Shown: one piece after another, positions 26,001 through 35,021 of the stretch
Layout of the letters: the number at the start of each line of letters is the position of its first letter
Position numbering within the stretch: the first letter of the stretch is position 1
Assembly (NCBI RefSeq): GCF_003591515.1
Contig: NZ_QZCG01000003.1
Location: 1 to 64,000, forward strand
DNA: 64,000 nucleotides
DNA from: Paracoccus onubensis
GTDB lineage: Bacteria; Pseudomonadota; Alphaproteobacteria; Rhodobacterales; Rhodobacteraceae
Direction: 5' to 3'
Translations under genes and position numbers: made by a program
The notes under the pieces: generated by a model
The model's database searches: none
Told to the model about the DNA's origin: nothing
What the model saw: only the letters and a program-made list of their open reading frames with translations

Positions 26001-27457
26001 GCGCGCCCTTTCGCCCCGTCATCGATTTCCTGCCCTATCAGAAGGCATGGATCGAGGATGACAGCCGTTTCAAGATCGGCATGTTCACTCGCCGGGGCGG
26101 CAAGACCTTTGGCAGTTGTGGCGAGATCGTCAATGACTGCCTGTCAGCGGAAATCGATCGGCGGAAGGTACGCTGGACGATCCTGTCACGCTCGGAAAAC
26201 ACCGCGAAAGAGGCCCTTGAAGACGCCTTGAAACCCATGACGCGGGCTTATTACGCGGTGGTTTCGGAACTGGCGAAGCGCGGATCGCCGGAATTTGTTC
26301 AGGACGAATTCCATGTCCCGGCGCATGCGAAAGAAGTTCGCCAGGGTGATAGCAGCTTCATGATCGAGGTGCCGGAAGCGCGCTACAAGACACAGGAGGT
26401 CCACTTCCCTGGTGGCTCGCGCGTCGTCGCGCTATCTGCCAGCCCGGATGCCGCGCGGGGTTTCGGCGGCAACCTGCTGCTCGACGAATTCGCCTTCCAT
26501 GCCGACAGCCGCAGGATCTGGGGTTCGGCCTTTCCGGTCGCGGCGCGCGGCGGCCACAAGATCCGCGTCATCAGTACGCCGAATGGAAAAGGCAATAAAT
26601 TCTACGAGCTGATGACCACCCAGGACAACGGCTGGTCCAAGCACCTTGTCGATATCTATGAGGCCGTGCGGCAGGGCCTCGATGTCGATATCGATGAGCT
26701 CAAATCTGGCATGGCGGATCAGGATGCCTGGGCACAGGAATTCGAACTGGCATGGCTGGATGAGGCGAGTTCCTGGCTGGATTACGATCTGATTTCATCC
26801 TGTGAGGGTAACTCGGCCGGCATCCCGGAACTCTATATGGGCGGGCCGTGCTTTGTCGGTGTCGATATCGCCGCTCGCAACGACCTGTTCGTGATCTGGG
26901 TATTTGAACTGGTCGGCGATGTTCTGGTCACCCGCGAGATTATCGCGAAGAAGCGGATCAGCTTTGCCGAGCAGGATGAGCTGCTGGCGCGGGTCATGCG
27001 GCAATATCGCGTTGTGCGGGTCCGGATGGACCAGACCGGTATGGGCGAAAAGCCTGTCGAAGACGCGAAGCGCCGCCACGGCGAGGATCGTGTCGAGGGC
27101 GTGTTGTTCAGTGCCGCGTCCAAACTCGATATGGCTACGACCATGAAGGAGCGGTTCCAGGACCGCCATGTCCGGATCCCGGCCGGTGATCCCGTGCTGC
27201 GCGCCGATCTTCATTCCATCAAGTCGCAGGTGGGCGTTACCGGCATTCGCCGCTTGATCGCCGACGGGGACAGCGATGGGCACGCGGACCGGTTCTGGGC
27301 AGGTGCGCTCGGCATCTCGGCCGCCGAGATGGGCGAGGCTGTTTACGAATACCAGGGCGTCAGCGGGACACGTTCCCGCTATGCCGCCCCGGATGACGAT
27401 GATGACGACGAAGCAGCCGCCGGCGGACGCTGGGGCAATGGCGGAGGGACATGGTAA
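25997..27457 (+). CDS. terminase large subunit (Mu gp28-like)
   Basis: A 486-aa packaging motor. Walker A variant TRRGGKT is at 31-37 and Walker B LLLDEFAFH near 160. The RNase H-like nuclease starts at FVGVDIAARNDLFVIWVFEL, with later acidic residues in RVRMDQTGMGEKP and DSDGHADRFWAGA. It packages by headful into the prohead. It ends with an acidic run (DDDDDDE) and Gly-rich tail. It overlaps the portal gene by 7 nt. Confidence 0.92.
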   Translation: MSAPFRPVIDFLPYQKAWIEDDSRFKIGMFTRRGGKTFGSCGEIVNDCLSAEIDRRKVRWTILSRSENTAKEALEDALKPMTRAYYAVVSELAKRGSPEFVQDEFHVPAHAKEVRQGDSSFMIEVPEARYKTQEVHFPGGSRVVALSASPDAARGFGGNLLLDEFAFHADSRRIWGSAFPVAARGGHKIRVISTPNGKGNKFYELMTTQDNGWSKHLVDIYEAVRQGLDVDIDELKSGMADQDAWAQEFELAWLDEASSWLDYDLISSCEGNSAGIPELYMGGPCFVGVDIAARNDLFVIWVFELVGDVLVTREIIAKKRISFAEQDELLARVMRQYRVVRVRMDQTGMGEKPVEDAKRRHGEDRVEGVLFSAASKLDMATTMKERFQDRHVRIPAGDPVLRADLHSIKSQVGVTGIRRLIADGDSDGHADRFWAGALGISAAEMGEAVYEYQGVSGTRSRYAAPDDDDDDEAAAGGRWGNGGGTW

Positions 27458-29040
27458 TGGCGATCCTTGATCAGTTTGGCCGGCCGATACAGGTGGTACC
27501 CGAGACGGAGCTTCTCGAACGGCAGGCTGTCGCCTCACTCGGATCGGTGCGCCAGATCCAGTCCGGGCATCCTGCAGACGGTCTGACCCCGGTGCGCCTT
27601 GCCGGGATTTTGCGCGAGGCGGAGGTTGGCGACGCAACCGCGTATTTGGAACTGGCCGAGCAGATGGAGGAGAAGGATCTCCATTACTCGGCCGTCCTCG
27701 GCGTCAGGAAACGCGCGATACGGTCGCTCGAACTGCATGTCGATCCCGGTGATGACAGCGCGGCGGCAGGCGAGTTGGCGGAAATGACCCGCGATATTTT
27801 GCAGTCTTCGGCGATCCGGACCACGCTGATCGATATGATGGATGCGATCGGAAAGGGTTATTCCGTCTGCGAAATTATCTGGGAACGGCAGGGCAAGTTG
27901 CTCACCATCGCCGATCTGGATTGGGTTGACCCCCGGTGGTTCGAATTCGATCGCGAGAATGGCCGATATCTCTACCTGCGCGACAATGACGGACCGCAGC
28001 CGTTACGGCCGGACAGCTATGTCATCCATATGGCCAAGGCCAAGTCCGGCCTGCCGATCCGGGGCGGTCTCGCGCGGCTCGCCGCCTGGGCCTATATGTT
28101 CAAGAACTTCACGGTGAAGGATTGGGCGATCTTCTGCGAGGCCTACGGGCACCCGCTTCGCCTGGGCAAATACGATACTTCTGCTACCCCGGCCGATCGC
28201 AGCACCTTGCTGCGCGCCGTTCGACAGATCGGCGTCGATATGGCCGCGATCGTCCCCAAGAGCATGGAGGTCGAGATCGTTTCCGCCACCTCCACGGGTG
28301 CGGAAAAGCTCTATGAGGGCAAGGGCCGCTGGTGGGACGAGCAGCTCTCGAAAGGCGTCCTGGGTCAGGTTGCCACCACGGACGCCATTGCCGGTGGTCA
28401 CGCGGTCGGCAAGATCCACGAGAATGTTCGCGATGACATCCGGGATGCGGATGCCGAGCAGCTGGCGGCAACACTCCAGCGCGATATCGCCGGCGCGATC
28501 CGGCGGGTGGGTTTCGGGCAGGATGTCCGGGTGCCGCTGCCGCATATCCGCTTCGAACTGAAGGCCGAGGTGGATCCCGCTCTGCTCCTGCAACTGATGG
28601 AGAAGCGCCCCAAGGGCCTGAAGATCGCCACCTCGGATGTTTATCGGGCATTCAACTTACGCAAACCCGATGATGATGACGAGTTGCTTGAGGATCCGGC
28701 ACCGCCACCCCCGGCCGTCATTCCTGACATTCCTGCCGATCCCGATCCGGAAAAAGACGCCGCGCGCGTTACGGCCGCCCGTGCACATGATGGTCCGGGC
28801 CGGGATAGCATTGATGCCCTGGTCGACGAGTTGATTTCCGGCGGCGAGATGCAGCGCGCCCTCGATGGCGAGATCGGCGCATTGATCGAGGCGCTACAAA
28901 ACGCGAGGGACATGGATGAGATTCGGGATATTCTCAATGCATTCGGCAATTCCGCGCCCAGCCAGGTTCATGATCTGCTGACCCGCTCCACCTTCGCGGC
29001 CCGGCTTACTGGTGAGGTCGGGGCCGAGACCAGGGACTGA
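27451..29040 (+). CDS. portal protein, DUF935 family (Mu gp29-like)
   Basis: A 529-aa portal of the DUF935 family. Characteristic pieces are the HYSAVLGVRKRAIRSLEL motif, WVDPRWFEFDRENGRYLYLR, LARLAAWAYMFKNFTVKDWA, and FCEAYGHPLRLGKYD. It forms the dodecameric head vertex through which DNA passes. A Pro-rich linker (PAPPPPAVIPDIPADPDPEK) joins a helical C-terminal part. Confidence 0.92.
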   Translation: MVMAILDQFGRPIQVVPETELLERQAVASLGSVRQIQSGHPADGLTPVRLAGILREAEVGDATAYLELAEQMEEKDLHYSAVLGVRKRAIRSLELHVDPGDDSAAAGELAEMTRDILQSSAIRTTLIDMMDAIGKGYSVCEIIWERQGKLLTIADLDWVDPRWFEFDRENGRYLYLRDNDGPQPLRPDSYVIHMAKAKSGLPIRGGLARLAAWAYMFKNFTVKDWAIFCEAYGHPLRLGKYDTSATPADRSTLLRAVRQIGVDMAAIVPKSMEVEIVSATSTGAEKLYEGKGRWWDEQLSKGVLGQVATTDAIAGGHAVGKIHENVRDDIRDADAEQLAATLQRDIAGAIRRVGFGQDVRVPLPHIRFELKAEVDPALLLQLMEKRPKGLKIATSDVYRAFNLRKPDDDDELLEDPAPPPPAVIPDIPADPDPEKDAARVTAARAHDGPGRDSIDALVDELISGGEMQRALDGEIGALIEALQNARDMDEIRDILNAFGNSAPSQVHDLLTRSTFAARLTGEVGAETRD

Positions 29041-29042
29041 AC

Positions 29043-30335
29043 ATGGCGCAGATCGTACTTGAACCGCTGCCGCATCGCGAGGCGATCGAATATTTCCGGT
29101 CCAGGGGCTATGCCCATCAGCTGCAGCGCTTCCATCACCTCGATCATTTCCGCGAGGAACATGCCCGCAACTGGGTCGTCGCCAAGGCGATGCGCGACGA
29201 TATCTCCCAGGCGATACGCGCGGAGTTCGACCGGGCATTCTCCGAGGGTCGGACAGTTGATCAGTTCCAGGTCGACCTCGCGCCACGGCTGCGGGAGATG
29301 GGCTGGTGGGGCAAGTCCATGATGGAAGACCCGGTGACGGGAGAGACGGAGGAAGTTCAGTTGGGGTCGATGAATCGCCTGCGCGTGATCTTCGATACCA
29401 ATATGCGCACCGCTCATGCTGCCGGTCACTGGGCATCGATCCAGCGCACGAAACGCGCCTTCCCCTACCTTCAGTACATCCAGATCCAGCGCCCGACGAA
29501 ACGGCATGACCATGCGCGCTTTCATAACAAGATCTGGGGAGTTGACGATCCGATCTGGCTGCGAATCTATCCGCCGAACGGATATTTCTGCGGCTGTACC
29601 GTCATCCAGCGCACCGAAGGCTGGATGAAGCGCAATGGCCGGGTAGTGGATGATCCGATCGATCTCGACGAGGAGGAATGGACCCATAAACGCTCCGGCG
29701 AGGTTCATATGATTCCGCGCGGCATCACGCCGGGTTTCGATACCAATCCCGGTGCCGTCTGGCTGGACATCACGGATGACTGGGAAGGCATGACGCCAGA
29801 CCTGTCATCCGAGCGCCGCGCGACCGAACGTGGGTTAATCGAGGGGTTGCGGTTGCGGCGGCTTTCCGATGGCCGAGATACCATGATCGTCACCGATACG
29901 AATTCGCTGCCGGTTGATTACCTCGTCACGCCGACGGATGTTTTACTGGACCCGCGCCGGGTACCGGATCAGGCCAGTTTCCTTTATAGCCGTGAGGCGG
30001 ACCAGAACCTGTCCAGGCCGGACCTGGCTCGATTGTCCGATCACGGAGGATATGCTGCCACGGCGATTGGGGCGGGCGGCTCAGTCTGGCGGGCGGTGCG
30101 CATATCCGATCAAAGCCTTCAGCCCCTGCTCGCGTCCTTTGACTCCATTCAACCGGAATTCGCGGACGAGTTACAGGCCACGGGCTATGGTGACGAGATC
30201 TTCACGCATGCCCGGTTACTATGGCTTGATGAACGGGGGGCCGTCTCGTACTCTTGGCGCATGACGGAACGGATGCGCCAGATCATGGATGCCAATGCCG
30301 ATTTGATCGAGAGGCTGGTTTATGGCCGCCCTTAG
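29043..30335 (+). CDS. phage head morphogenesis protein (Mu gpF/gp30-like) with C-terminal extension
   Basis: A 430-aa minor head protein. Residues 1-220 hold the Mu F-like/SPP1 gp7 region, with RVIFDTNMRTAHAAGHWASI, RPTKRHDHARFHNKIW and PPNGYFCGCTVIQRTEGW (conserved Cys-x-Cys). The remaining 175 or so residues (from about 255) form a separate region that I do not recognise and that is not part of the F core. It sits after the portal as in Mu. Confidence 0.87.
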   Translation: MAQIVLEPLPHREAIEYFRSRGYAHQLQRFHHLDHFREEHARNWVVAKAMRDDISQAIRAEFDRAFSEGRTVDQFQVDLAPRLREMGWWGKSMMEDPVTGETEEVQLGSMNRLRVIFDTNMRTAHAAGHWASIQRTKRAFPYLQYIQIQRPTKRHDHARFHNKIWGVDDPIWLRIYPPNGYFCGCTVIQRTEGWMKRNGRVVDDPIDLDEEEWTHKRSGEVHMIPRGITPGFDTNPGAVWLDITDDWEGMTPDLSSERRATERGLIEGLRLRRLSDGRDTMIVTDTNSLPVDYLVTPTDVLLDPRRVPDQASFLYSREADQNLSRPDLARLSDHGGYAATAIGAGGSVWRAVRISDQSLQPLLASFDSIQPEFADELQATGYGDEIFTHARLLWLDERGAVSYSWRMTERMRQIMDANADLIERLVYGRP

Positions 30336-30498
30336 AATGCAATCTTGTTTGTTCGATCTTTCGGCATGGCGGGGACTGCTGGCCGTGCTCCGATCAGAAC
30401 CTCCCGGTGTCGGAAGGGATATGCTCATTGAGGATACGGAGACGCATATTCAGTTCATTCGGGATGACCTCGAAAATTTGCCCGCACAGGCCCGTTGA
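30322..30498 (+). CDS. 58-aa hypothetical protein
   Basis: A small ORF starting MAALRMQSCLFDLSAWRGLL and ending in an acidic helix (DTETHIQFIRDDLENLPAQA). The start overlaps the head gene end by 14 nt. It resembles small helical proteins often found between gp30 and gpI, but I recognise no family. The 178 bp after it, up to the protease gene, hold the second late-promoter element. Confidence 0.5.
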   Translation: MAALRMQSCLFDLSAWRGLLAVLRSEPPGVGRDMLIEDTETHIQFIRDDLENLPAQAR

Positions 30499-30621
30499 GG
30501 TTCCGGATCGGGCAACGCCCCCGGAAAATTGGACATGGGCATTTTTGAACGCGCTCCGGCTGATTTGAATACCCCTCCGTTCTGATCCTCCCCTGCACTT
30601 CGCACGACCGGGCAGAACTTA

Positions 30622-30666
30622 CCCCCGAAACTACATCCCCCGGCCTTTTTAGAAACGGTCATGGCA
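30622..30666 (+). promoter_or_regulatory. late-promoter element copy 2, before the protease/scaffold gene
   Basis: Bases 30622-30645 are identical to 23255-23278; ATGGCA follows at the same 15-bp distance (30661-30666). A TAGAAA at 30650 is a possible -10. The protease ATG is at 30677, so any transcript starting near 30660 would have a very short leader. The location matches PI of Mu. Confidence 0.7.
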
Positions 30667-30676
30667 TCTCCGGCTC

Positions 30677-31708
30677 ATGACCGACCTGATCCGAAATATC
30701 TGCGCCGCCGTGGCGTTACCTGCCGAGCCAGCCGATTGGATCGAGTTGATGCCGGTGGGCGAATTCCGTCTTGGCGATCGTCGCGGCGTTGATCCGCTGC
30801 GGCTGGACGATGCCGCCTCGGTCATCGCCACCAGCCTTGCATCGGCTGCGGGAGGTGTTCTGCCGATCGACTTTGATCATCGTTCCTTTGCCAAACAGGG
30901 CGAACAGGACAGCCGTGCGGCCGGATGGATTACCGGGCTGCGCGTCGATGGCGATCGGATTATGGCCTCGGTGGAATGGACGCCGGATGGCAGGCAAGCA
31001 CTGGAAACCCGCGCCTATCGCTTCCTATCGCCGGTGTTCAAGAACCGGAAAGACGGTCGCGTTGTGCTGATCGAGGGTGCGGGCCTCGTCAACATCCCGG
31101 CACTCCCCCAGCTTCGTCAACTTGCTTCAAAGGAAACATCTGACATGGACCCGATCGAACAGATCGCGGGCGCACTCGGTCTGTCGGCCGACAAGCCCGA
31201 AGACATCGTGACGCGCGTGACCGCGCTCGTCGCGGCCGAGACCCAGCTCGCATCGATCACGAAAGCGGCTGGCATTGCTGGTGATGATGCCGTCACGCAG
31301 ATCTGCGCACGGCTTTCGGAAACGGAAGCGGAAGACCCCGATCCCGCGAAATTCGTGCCGATTGAATCCTTCACCGATCTGCAGACGCAATTCGCATCGC
31401 TGCAGGCCGATGTGAACAAGGACAGGGTGGAAACCGCGCTCGAGCGTGCCCGCGAGGCAGGCAAGCTGACGCCTGATATGGAAGACTGGGCCACGAAGCT
31501 TGCCTCCAAGGACCTGGCCGAATTCGAGGCATGGCAGGAAGCGGCTCCCGTCCGGGTCAACCTGGGCGAACGCAAGCTGGCGGGTCGAGTGCCGCCCAAG
31601 GTCAAGACCGACAAGCTGGATGCCGTCGAACGCCAGATGGCCTCGGCCCTCGGCGTCAGCGAGGAGGCTTTCCTCGCCACCCGCAACGCAGCCGCAGAGG
31701 AGGCCTGA
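30677..31708 (+). CDS. prohead protease with in-frame scaffold (Mu gpI/Z-like)
   Basis: A 343-aa protein. The first 150 residues form the protease (MPVGEFRLGDRRGVDPLRL, LPIDFDHRSFAKQG, AAGWITGL, RAYRFLSPVF, LVNIPALPQL), and the rest is a helical scaffold. An in-frame ATG at 31145 (MDPIEQIAGALGLSADKPED), with GGA 10 nt upstream, would make a 187-aa scaffold alone, as Z is made inside I in Mu. The main start has no good Shine-Dalgarno. It is the first gene after late element copy 2. Confidence 0.88.
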   Translation: MTDLIRNICAAVALPAEPADWIELMPVGEFRLGDRRGVDPLRLDDAASVIATSLASAAGGVLPIDFDHRSFAKQGEQDSRAAGWITGLRVDGDRIMASVEWTPDGRQALETRAYRFLSPVFKNRKDGRVVLIEGAGLVNIPALPQLRQLASKETSDMDPIEQIAGALGLSADKPEDIVTRVTALVAAETQLASITKAAGIAGDDAVTQICARLSETEAEDPDPAKFVPIESFTDLQTQFASLQADVNKDRVETALERAREAGKLTPDMEDWATKLASKDLAEFEAWQEAAPVRVNLGERKLAGRVPPKVKTDKLDAVERQMASALGVSEEAFLATRNAAAEEA

Positions 31709-31711
31709 TCG

Positions 31712-32101
31712 ATGACGGCACTTGCAAAAAACGCACCCCGTACCCGTGTCGGCGAAGGCCGCAGGTTCCGTGATCCGGTGGCCGCAGCCGCCACGATCTA
31801 TTCCGGCGCCCTGGTGGCGCTCAATGCCACCGGTTTTGCCGTTCCGACCACGGGCGCGGAAACCGTCCTGCGCGGTGTCGCGCTCACCGAAGCCGATAAT
31901 GAAACCGGCGCGGATGGCGACAGCTTCGTGGATATCGATCGTGGCCCGTTCCTGATCGCCAATGACGGCTCGATCGACCGCACGCATATAGGCACCGATG
32001 TGTTCGTCATCGATGACAACACGGTCGGGGCGGAAGGCACGCTTGTCGCCGGTAAATGCCTGGACGTGACGCCCGAGGGCGTTGTCGTCGAAATCCTCTG
32101 A
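31712..32101 (+). CDS. capsid decoration-like protein (DUF2190 type)
   Basis: A 129-aa beta-rich protein (FRDPVAAAATIYSGALVALN, ADNETGADGDSFVDIDRGPF, IGTDVFVIDDNTV) of the kind placed between scaffold and major head protein in transposable siphophages. It probably decorates or stabilises the capsid. Confidence 0.75.
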   Translation: MTALAKNAPRTRVGEGRRFRDPVAAAATIYSGALVALNATGFAVPTTGAETVLRGVALTEADNETGADGDSFVDIDRGPFLIANDGSIDRTHIGTDVFVIDDNTVGAEGTLVAGKCLDVTPEGVVVEIL

Positions 32102-32114
32102 TCGGAGTTCCGCA

Positions 32115-33014
32115 ATGGACATCACCCAAGCTTCATTGGCGGCTTTGAACACCGCGTTCACAACCGCCTTCAATACCCGTCTCACCGGGACGGAAACCAC
32201 CTATGGACGCATCGCCATGACGGTGCCGTCCTCGACCCGCCACCAGGCCTATCCCAAGCTCAGCGAGCTGGGGCCGATGCGGGAATGGATCGGTGAACGC
32301 TATGTCGAGCGTCTCGAGCGCGACGGCTTCACCATCACCAACCGGAAGTTCGAAAAGACCATCGCCGTCGCGGCCGACGACATCAGCGATGATCAGATCG
32401 GGCTGTTCACCCCGATCGTCAACGATATGGGACAGGTTGCAGCCGAGCTTCCCGATGATCTGGTCTGGGAGCAACTGGAAGCGGGTTTCACGACCGAGCA
32501 TTACGATGGTCAGATGTTCTTCGACACCGATCATCCCGTGGTTGGTAAAGATGGGGCAGAAACCTCCGTCTCGAATTTTCAGGGCGGCGCAGGCGCGGCC
32601 TGGTACCTGATCGATGACAGCCGTTCGATCAAGCCGATGATCTTTCAGGACCGCGAGGCCCCGAAGATCACTCCCAAAACCAACCTGAACGACGACAATG
32701 TATTCTGGCAGGATGAGTTCGTCTGGGGAGCAAAACGCCGTTGCGCCTCCGGTTTCGGTGCGTGGCAGCTGATCTATGCATCCCGCCAGCCGCTGACCTC
32801 GGAAAACTATGCTGCCGCCCGCGCGGCCATGATGACGATGCGTGGTCATGGTGGGCGCAAACTGAACCTCCGCCCGAAATTGTTGGTCGTGCCTGGCACG
32901 TTGGAAGAGGCCGGACTCGAGTTGCTGAATGCGGGTCGCAACGCGGCCGGTGCGGACAATGTCTGGAAAGGCACTGCAACCCTGCATGTCGAAAACCGGC
33001 TCACGCTGATCTGA
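32115..33014 (+). CDS. major head protein (Mu gpT-like)
   Basis: A 299-aa major capsid protein of the Mu T family: AALNTAFTTAFNTRLTGTET, YPKLSELGPMREWIGERYVE, the ITNRKFEKTIAVAADDISDD strand and RPKLLVVPGTLEEAGLELLN near the end. GGAG precedes ATG 32115. Confidence 0.92.
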   Translation: MDITQASLAALNTAFTTAFNTRLTGTETTYGRIAMTVPSSTRHQAYPKLSELGPMREWIGERYVERLERDGFTITNRKFEKTIAVAADDISDDQIGLFTPIVNDMGQVAAELPDDLVWEQLEAGFTTEHYDGQMFFDTDHPVVGKDGAETSVSNFQGGAGAAWYLIDDSRSIKPMIFQDREAPKITPKTNLNDDNVFWQDEFVWGAKRRCASGFGAWQLIYASRQPLTSENYAAARAAMMTMRGHGGRKLNLRPKLLVVPGTLEEAGLELLNAGRNAAGADNVWKGTATLHVENRLTLI

Positions 33015-33076
33015 CGGCGGTCATCTTCCCGTGGGGGCGCAGACTGCGCCCCCATCGATAAGCTGACAAGGAGGCC

Positions 33077-33619
33077 ATGATGGCGCGCAAACCTGCACAG
33101 ACGAAACCGGCGGCCGAGGACAAGTCCAACCTCGCCCAGACGAACTCCGAATCCACGACCGCCAAGGATGCGGCCGCCGCAACCGGGACCAAACCCGCAT
33201 CTGGCGATACCAGCAGCACGGCCACGCAATCGGCTGCAGCCGAGGCGAAGAGTGACGGCACGGTTGCCGCAAGCACCAATATCACTGCCGCAGACCTGAA
33301 ACCGGCGGCAGGCGACACAGATAACTGGGGGGCCAACACGGCAGGTACAACCGCCGATGCCCCCGCTCATGCCCCTGCCACGGATGACCAGGGGCAGACA
33401 GGCGGGGAGGAAAGGTCGGTCCTTCCCGCCACCTCTTCCGATAACGAGCCGCAGGCCGATCTGACCGTGATCTGTCACCGCAAGGGCGGCCGTCGTCGCG
33501 CGGGCCTGCGCTGGAAAGAGGGCAAGACCAATATCGTCTCTGCCGATCTGAGCGATTACGCACTCGCCCAGTTGCGCGGCGATCCGCAATTCACTGTTCT
33601 TCCGATCGAGAAGGACTGA
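33077..33619 (+). CDS. HI1506-related protein (Mu gp35-like)
   Basis: A 180-aa protein whose last 50 residues are the conserved part (VICHRKGGRRRAGLRWKEGK then LAQLRGDPQFTVL), matching the HI1506/gp35 family. The first 125 residues are low-complexity Ala/Thr/Asp/Gly-rich and probably unstructured. AAGGAGG precedes the start; ATG 33080 is equally possible. Function not established; encoded among head-completion genes. Confidence 0.8.
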   Translation: MMARKPAQTKPAAEDKSNLAQTNSESTTAKDAAAATGTKPASGDTSSTATQSAAAEAKSDGTVAASTNITAADLKPAAGDTDNWGANTAGTTADAPAHAPATDDQGQTGGEERSVLPATSSDNEPQADLTVICHRKGGRRRAGLRWKEGKTNIVSADLSDYALAQLRGDPQFTVLPIEKD

Positions 33620-33624
33620 TCCCT

Positions 33625-34053
33625 GTGACTTATGCGTCGGTCATTCAACTGAAGGAGGTCATCCCGGTCCGCGATCTCGAACTCCTCACGGATTTCGAGC
33701 GTGAGGGCGAAGCGTCCGATACCCGCCTCGAACGGGCGCTGACCGACGCGACCTCCGAGATCAACAGCTATATCGGCAAGGTCGTGCACCTTCCGCTGAA
33801 TGAGCCGCCGCATCTCCTCACAGTTATCTGCCGGGATCTTGCCATGCACCGGCTCTATCTGAACCTCGGCCATGACATGACCTCGCTCGACAAGGTGCGC
33901 AAGAACTGGATAGAAACGCTGAAATCCATTCAGAGCGGCGAGTCATCGATCGGCGATGATGGCAATGGTCCCGACCAGCTGACCTCGCCCGGCGTAGCAA
34001 TGACAGATGGCCCGCCCCGTCACCTGACCCGCGACAGCTTGCGGGGGTATTGA
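33625..34053 (+). CDS. DUF1320 family head-tail protein (Mu gp36-like)
   Basis: A 142-aa DUF1320 protein (LLTDFEREGEASDTRLERAL, INSYIGKVVHLPLNEPPHLL, ICRDLAMHRLYLNLGHDMTS), the helical head-completion or connector type. It starts with GTG. It ends 1 bp before the gpG-like gene. Confidence 0.85.
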   Translation: MTYASVIQLKEVIPVRDLELLTDFEREGEASDTRLERALTDATSEINSYIGKVVHLPLNEPPHLLTVICRDLAMHRLYLNLGHDMTSLDKVRKNWIETLKSIQSGESSIGDDGNGPDQLTSPGVAMTDGPPRHLTRDSLRGY

Positions 34054-34054
34054 G

Positions 34055-34564
34055 ATGGCGGGCGTTTCCTACCAGTTCGATCTCCATGACTTGGGGGCCG
34101 TGTCCGCCTTCGATCAGGCGGCGGCCGCCAGCGAAGACATGTTCCCGCTGATGGACGCGATCGGCCGTGTCCTGGTTAATGGCGCGGTCGAGCGGATCGG
34201 CGTGACGAATGTGGATCCTGACGGGGTGCCCTGGCCGCAAAGCTTCAGGGCCGAGGTCTTTGGCGGGCCGACACTCCATGCCACCGGCAACCTGATGCGC
34301 TCGATCGTCTCGGCTCCGGAATCGCGGCAGGTCACCGTCGGGTCGAACCTGATCTATGCCGGTGTTCATCAGGAAGGAGCGGTTATCCGCGCCAAGACGG
34401 CCAAAGGGCTGTTCTTCATGCTGGCCGATGGCGAGGAAGTTGTCGTTGGCGAAGTCTGGGTTCCCCGTCGGCCTTACCTCGGCATCTCGGATGCTGAAGA
34501 GGAAGATATCGCCGATCTCACCGTCGCGTATTTCACCGATCTGCTCGAAGGGGTGCCACAGTGA
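34055..34564 (+). CDS. virion morphogenesis protein (Mu gpG-like)
   Basis: A 169-aa tail-completion type protein: RVLVNGAVERIGVTNVDPDG, WPQSFRAEVFGGPTLHATGN, LMRSIVSAPESRQVTVGSNL and IYAGVHQEG. In Mu, G lies before I; here it lies after gp36, as in transposable phages with siphovirus tails. It overlaps the next gene by 4 nt. Confidence 0.85.
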   Translation: MAGVSYQFDLHDLGAVSAFDQAAAASEDMFPLMDAIGRVLVNGAVERIGVTNVDPDGVPWPQSFRAEVFGGPTLHATGNLMRSIVSAPESRQVTVGSNLIYAGVHQEGAVIRAKTAKGLFFMLADGEEVVVGEVWVPRRPYLGISDAEEEDIADLTVAYFTDLLEGVPQ

Positions 34565-35010
34565 TGTTGCAGCTCGATGTTCAGGCCTTGGCCAACCATC
34601 TTCGAGAAACGGTCCCGCTTTTCGTCAGCGTGGGGTTGGCGCGCGATCTGGGTGCGGTCAATCGCAACACCATTCGCTATCCGTCGGCATGGGTCATCCT
34701 GCTGGGCGAGTCCGCCAGCGAAATCCGCTACGAATATGACGATGCCATTGAACAGGCCGTCACCGCGCGCGTGGCCGTGATCATGGCGGTTCGCGACATT
34801 GCCGATCGTACCGGCGCCCGTGCCCGCGAAAACCTGAAACCCATCCGTGAGGCCGTGCTGCTCGGCATGTGCCGCCACATTCCCCAGGACGCCGATCAGG
34901 CGTTCCGCTTTTCGCGTGGACAGTTGCTAAGCGGCGTCGACGCGAAAGGCGGAATGTTCTGGCAGGACGAATACACGCTGCGCTTTGACCGGCGCATCCA
35001 GATCAGCTGA
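34561..35010 (+). CDS. tail terminator-like protein (gp37 type)
   Basis: A 149-aa protein in the tail-terminator place, between the virion morphogenesis protein and the tail tube. PSAWVILLGESASEIRYEYD and the conserved C-terminal FWQDEYTLRFDRRIQIS fit that group. It starts at GTG 34561 or ATG 34564. It should close the tail tube and allow head joining. Confidence 0.75.
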   Translation: MMLQLDVQALANHLRETVPLFVSVGLARDLGAVNRNTIRYPSAWVILLGESASEIRYEYDDAIEQAVTARVAVIMAVRDIADRTGARARENLKPIREAVLLGMCRHIPQDADQAFRFSRGQLLSGVDAKGGMFWQDEYTLRFDRRIQIS

Positions 35011-35021
35011 AGGAGACACAT

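Noticed and set aside
31127..32200. 357-codon minus-strand ORF
   Set aside because: Antisense to scaffold and decoration genes; Gly/Asp/Arg-rich shadow composition.
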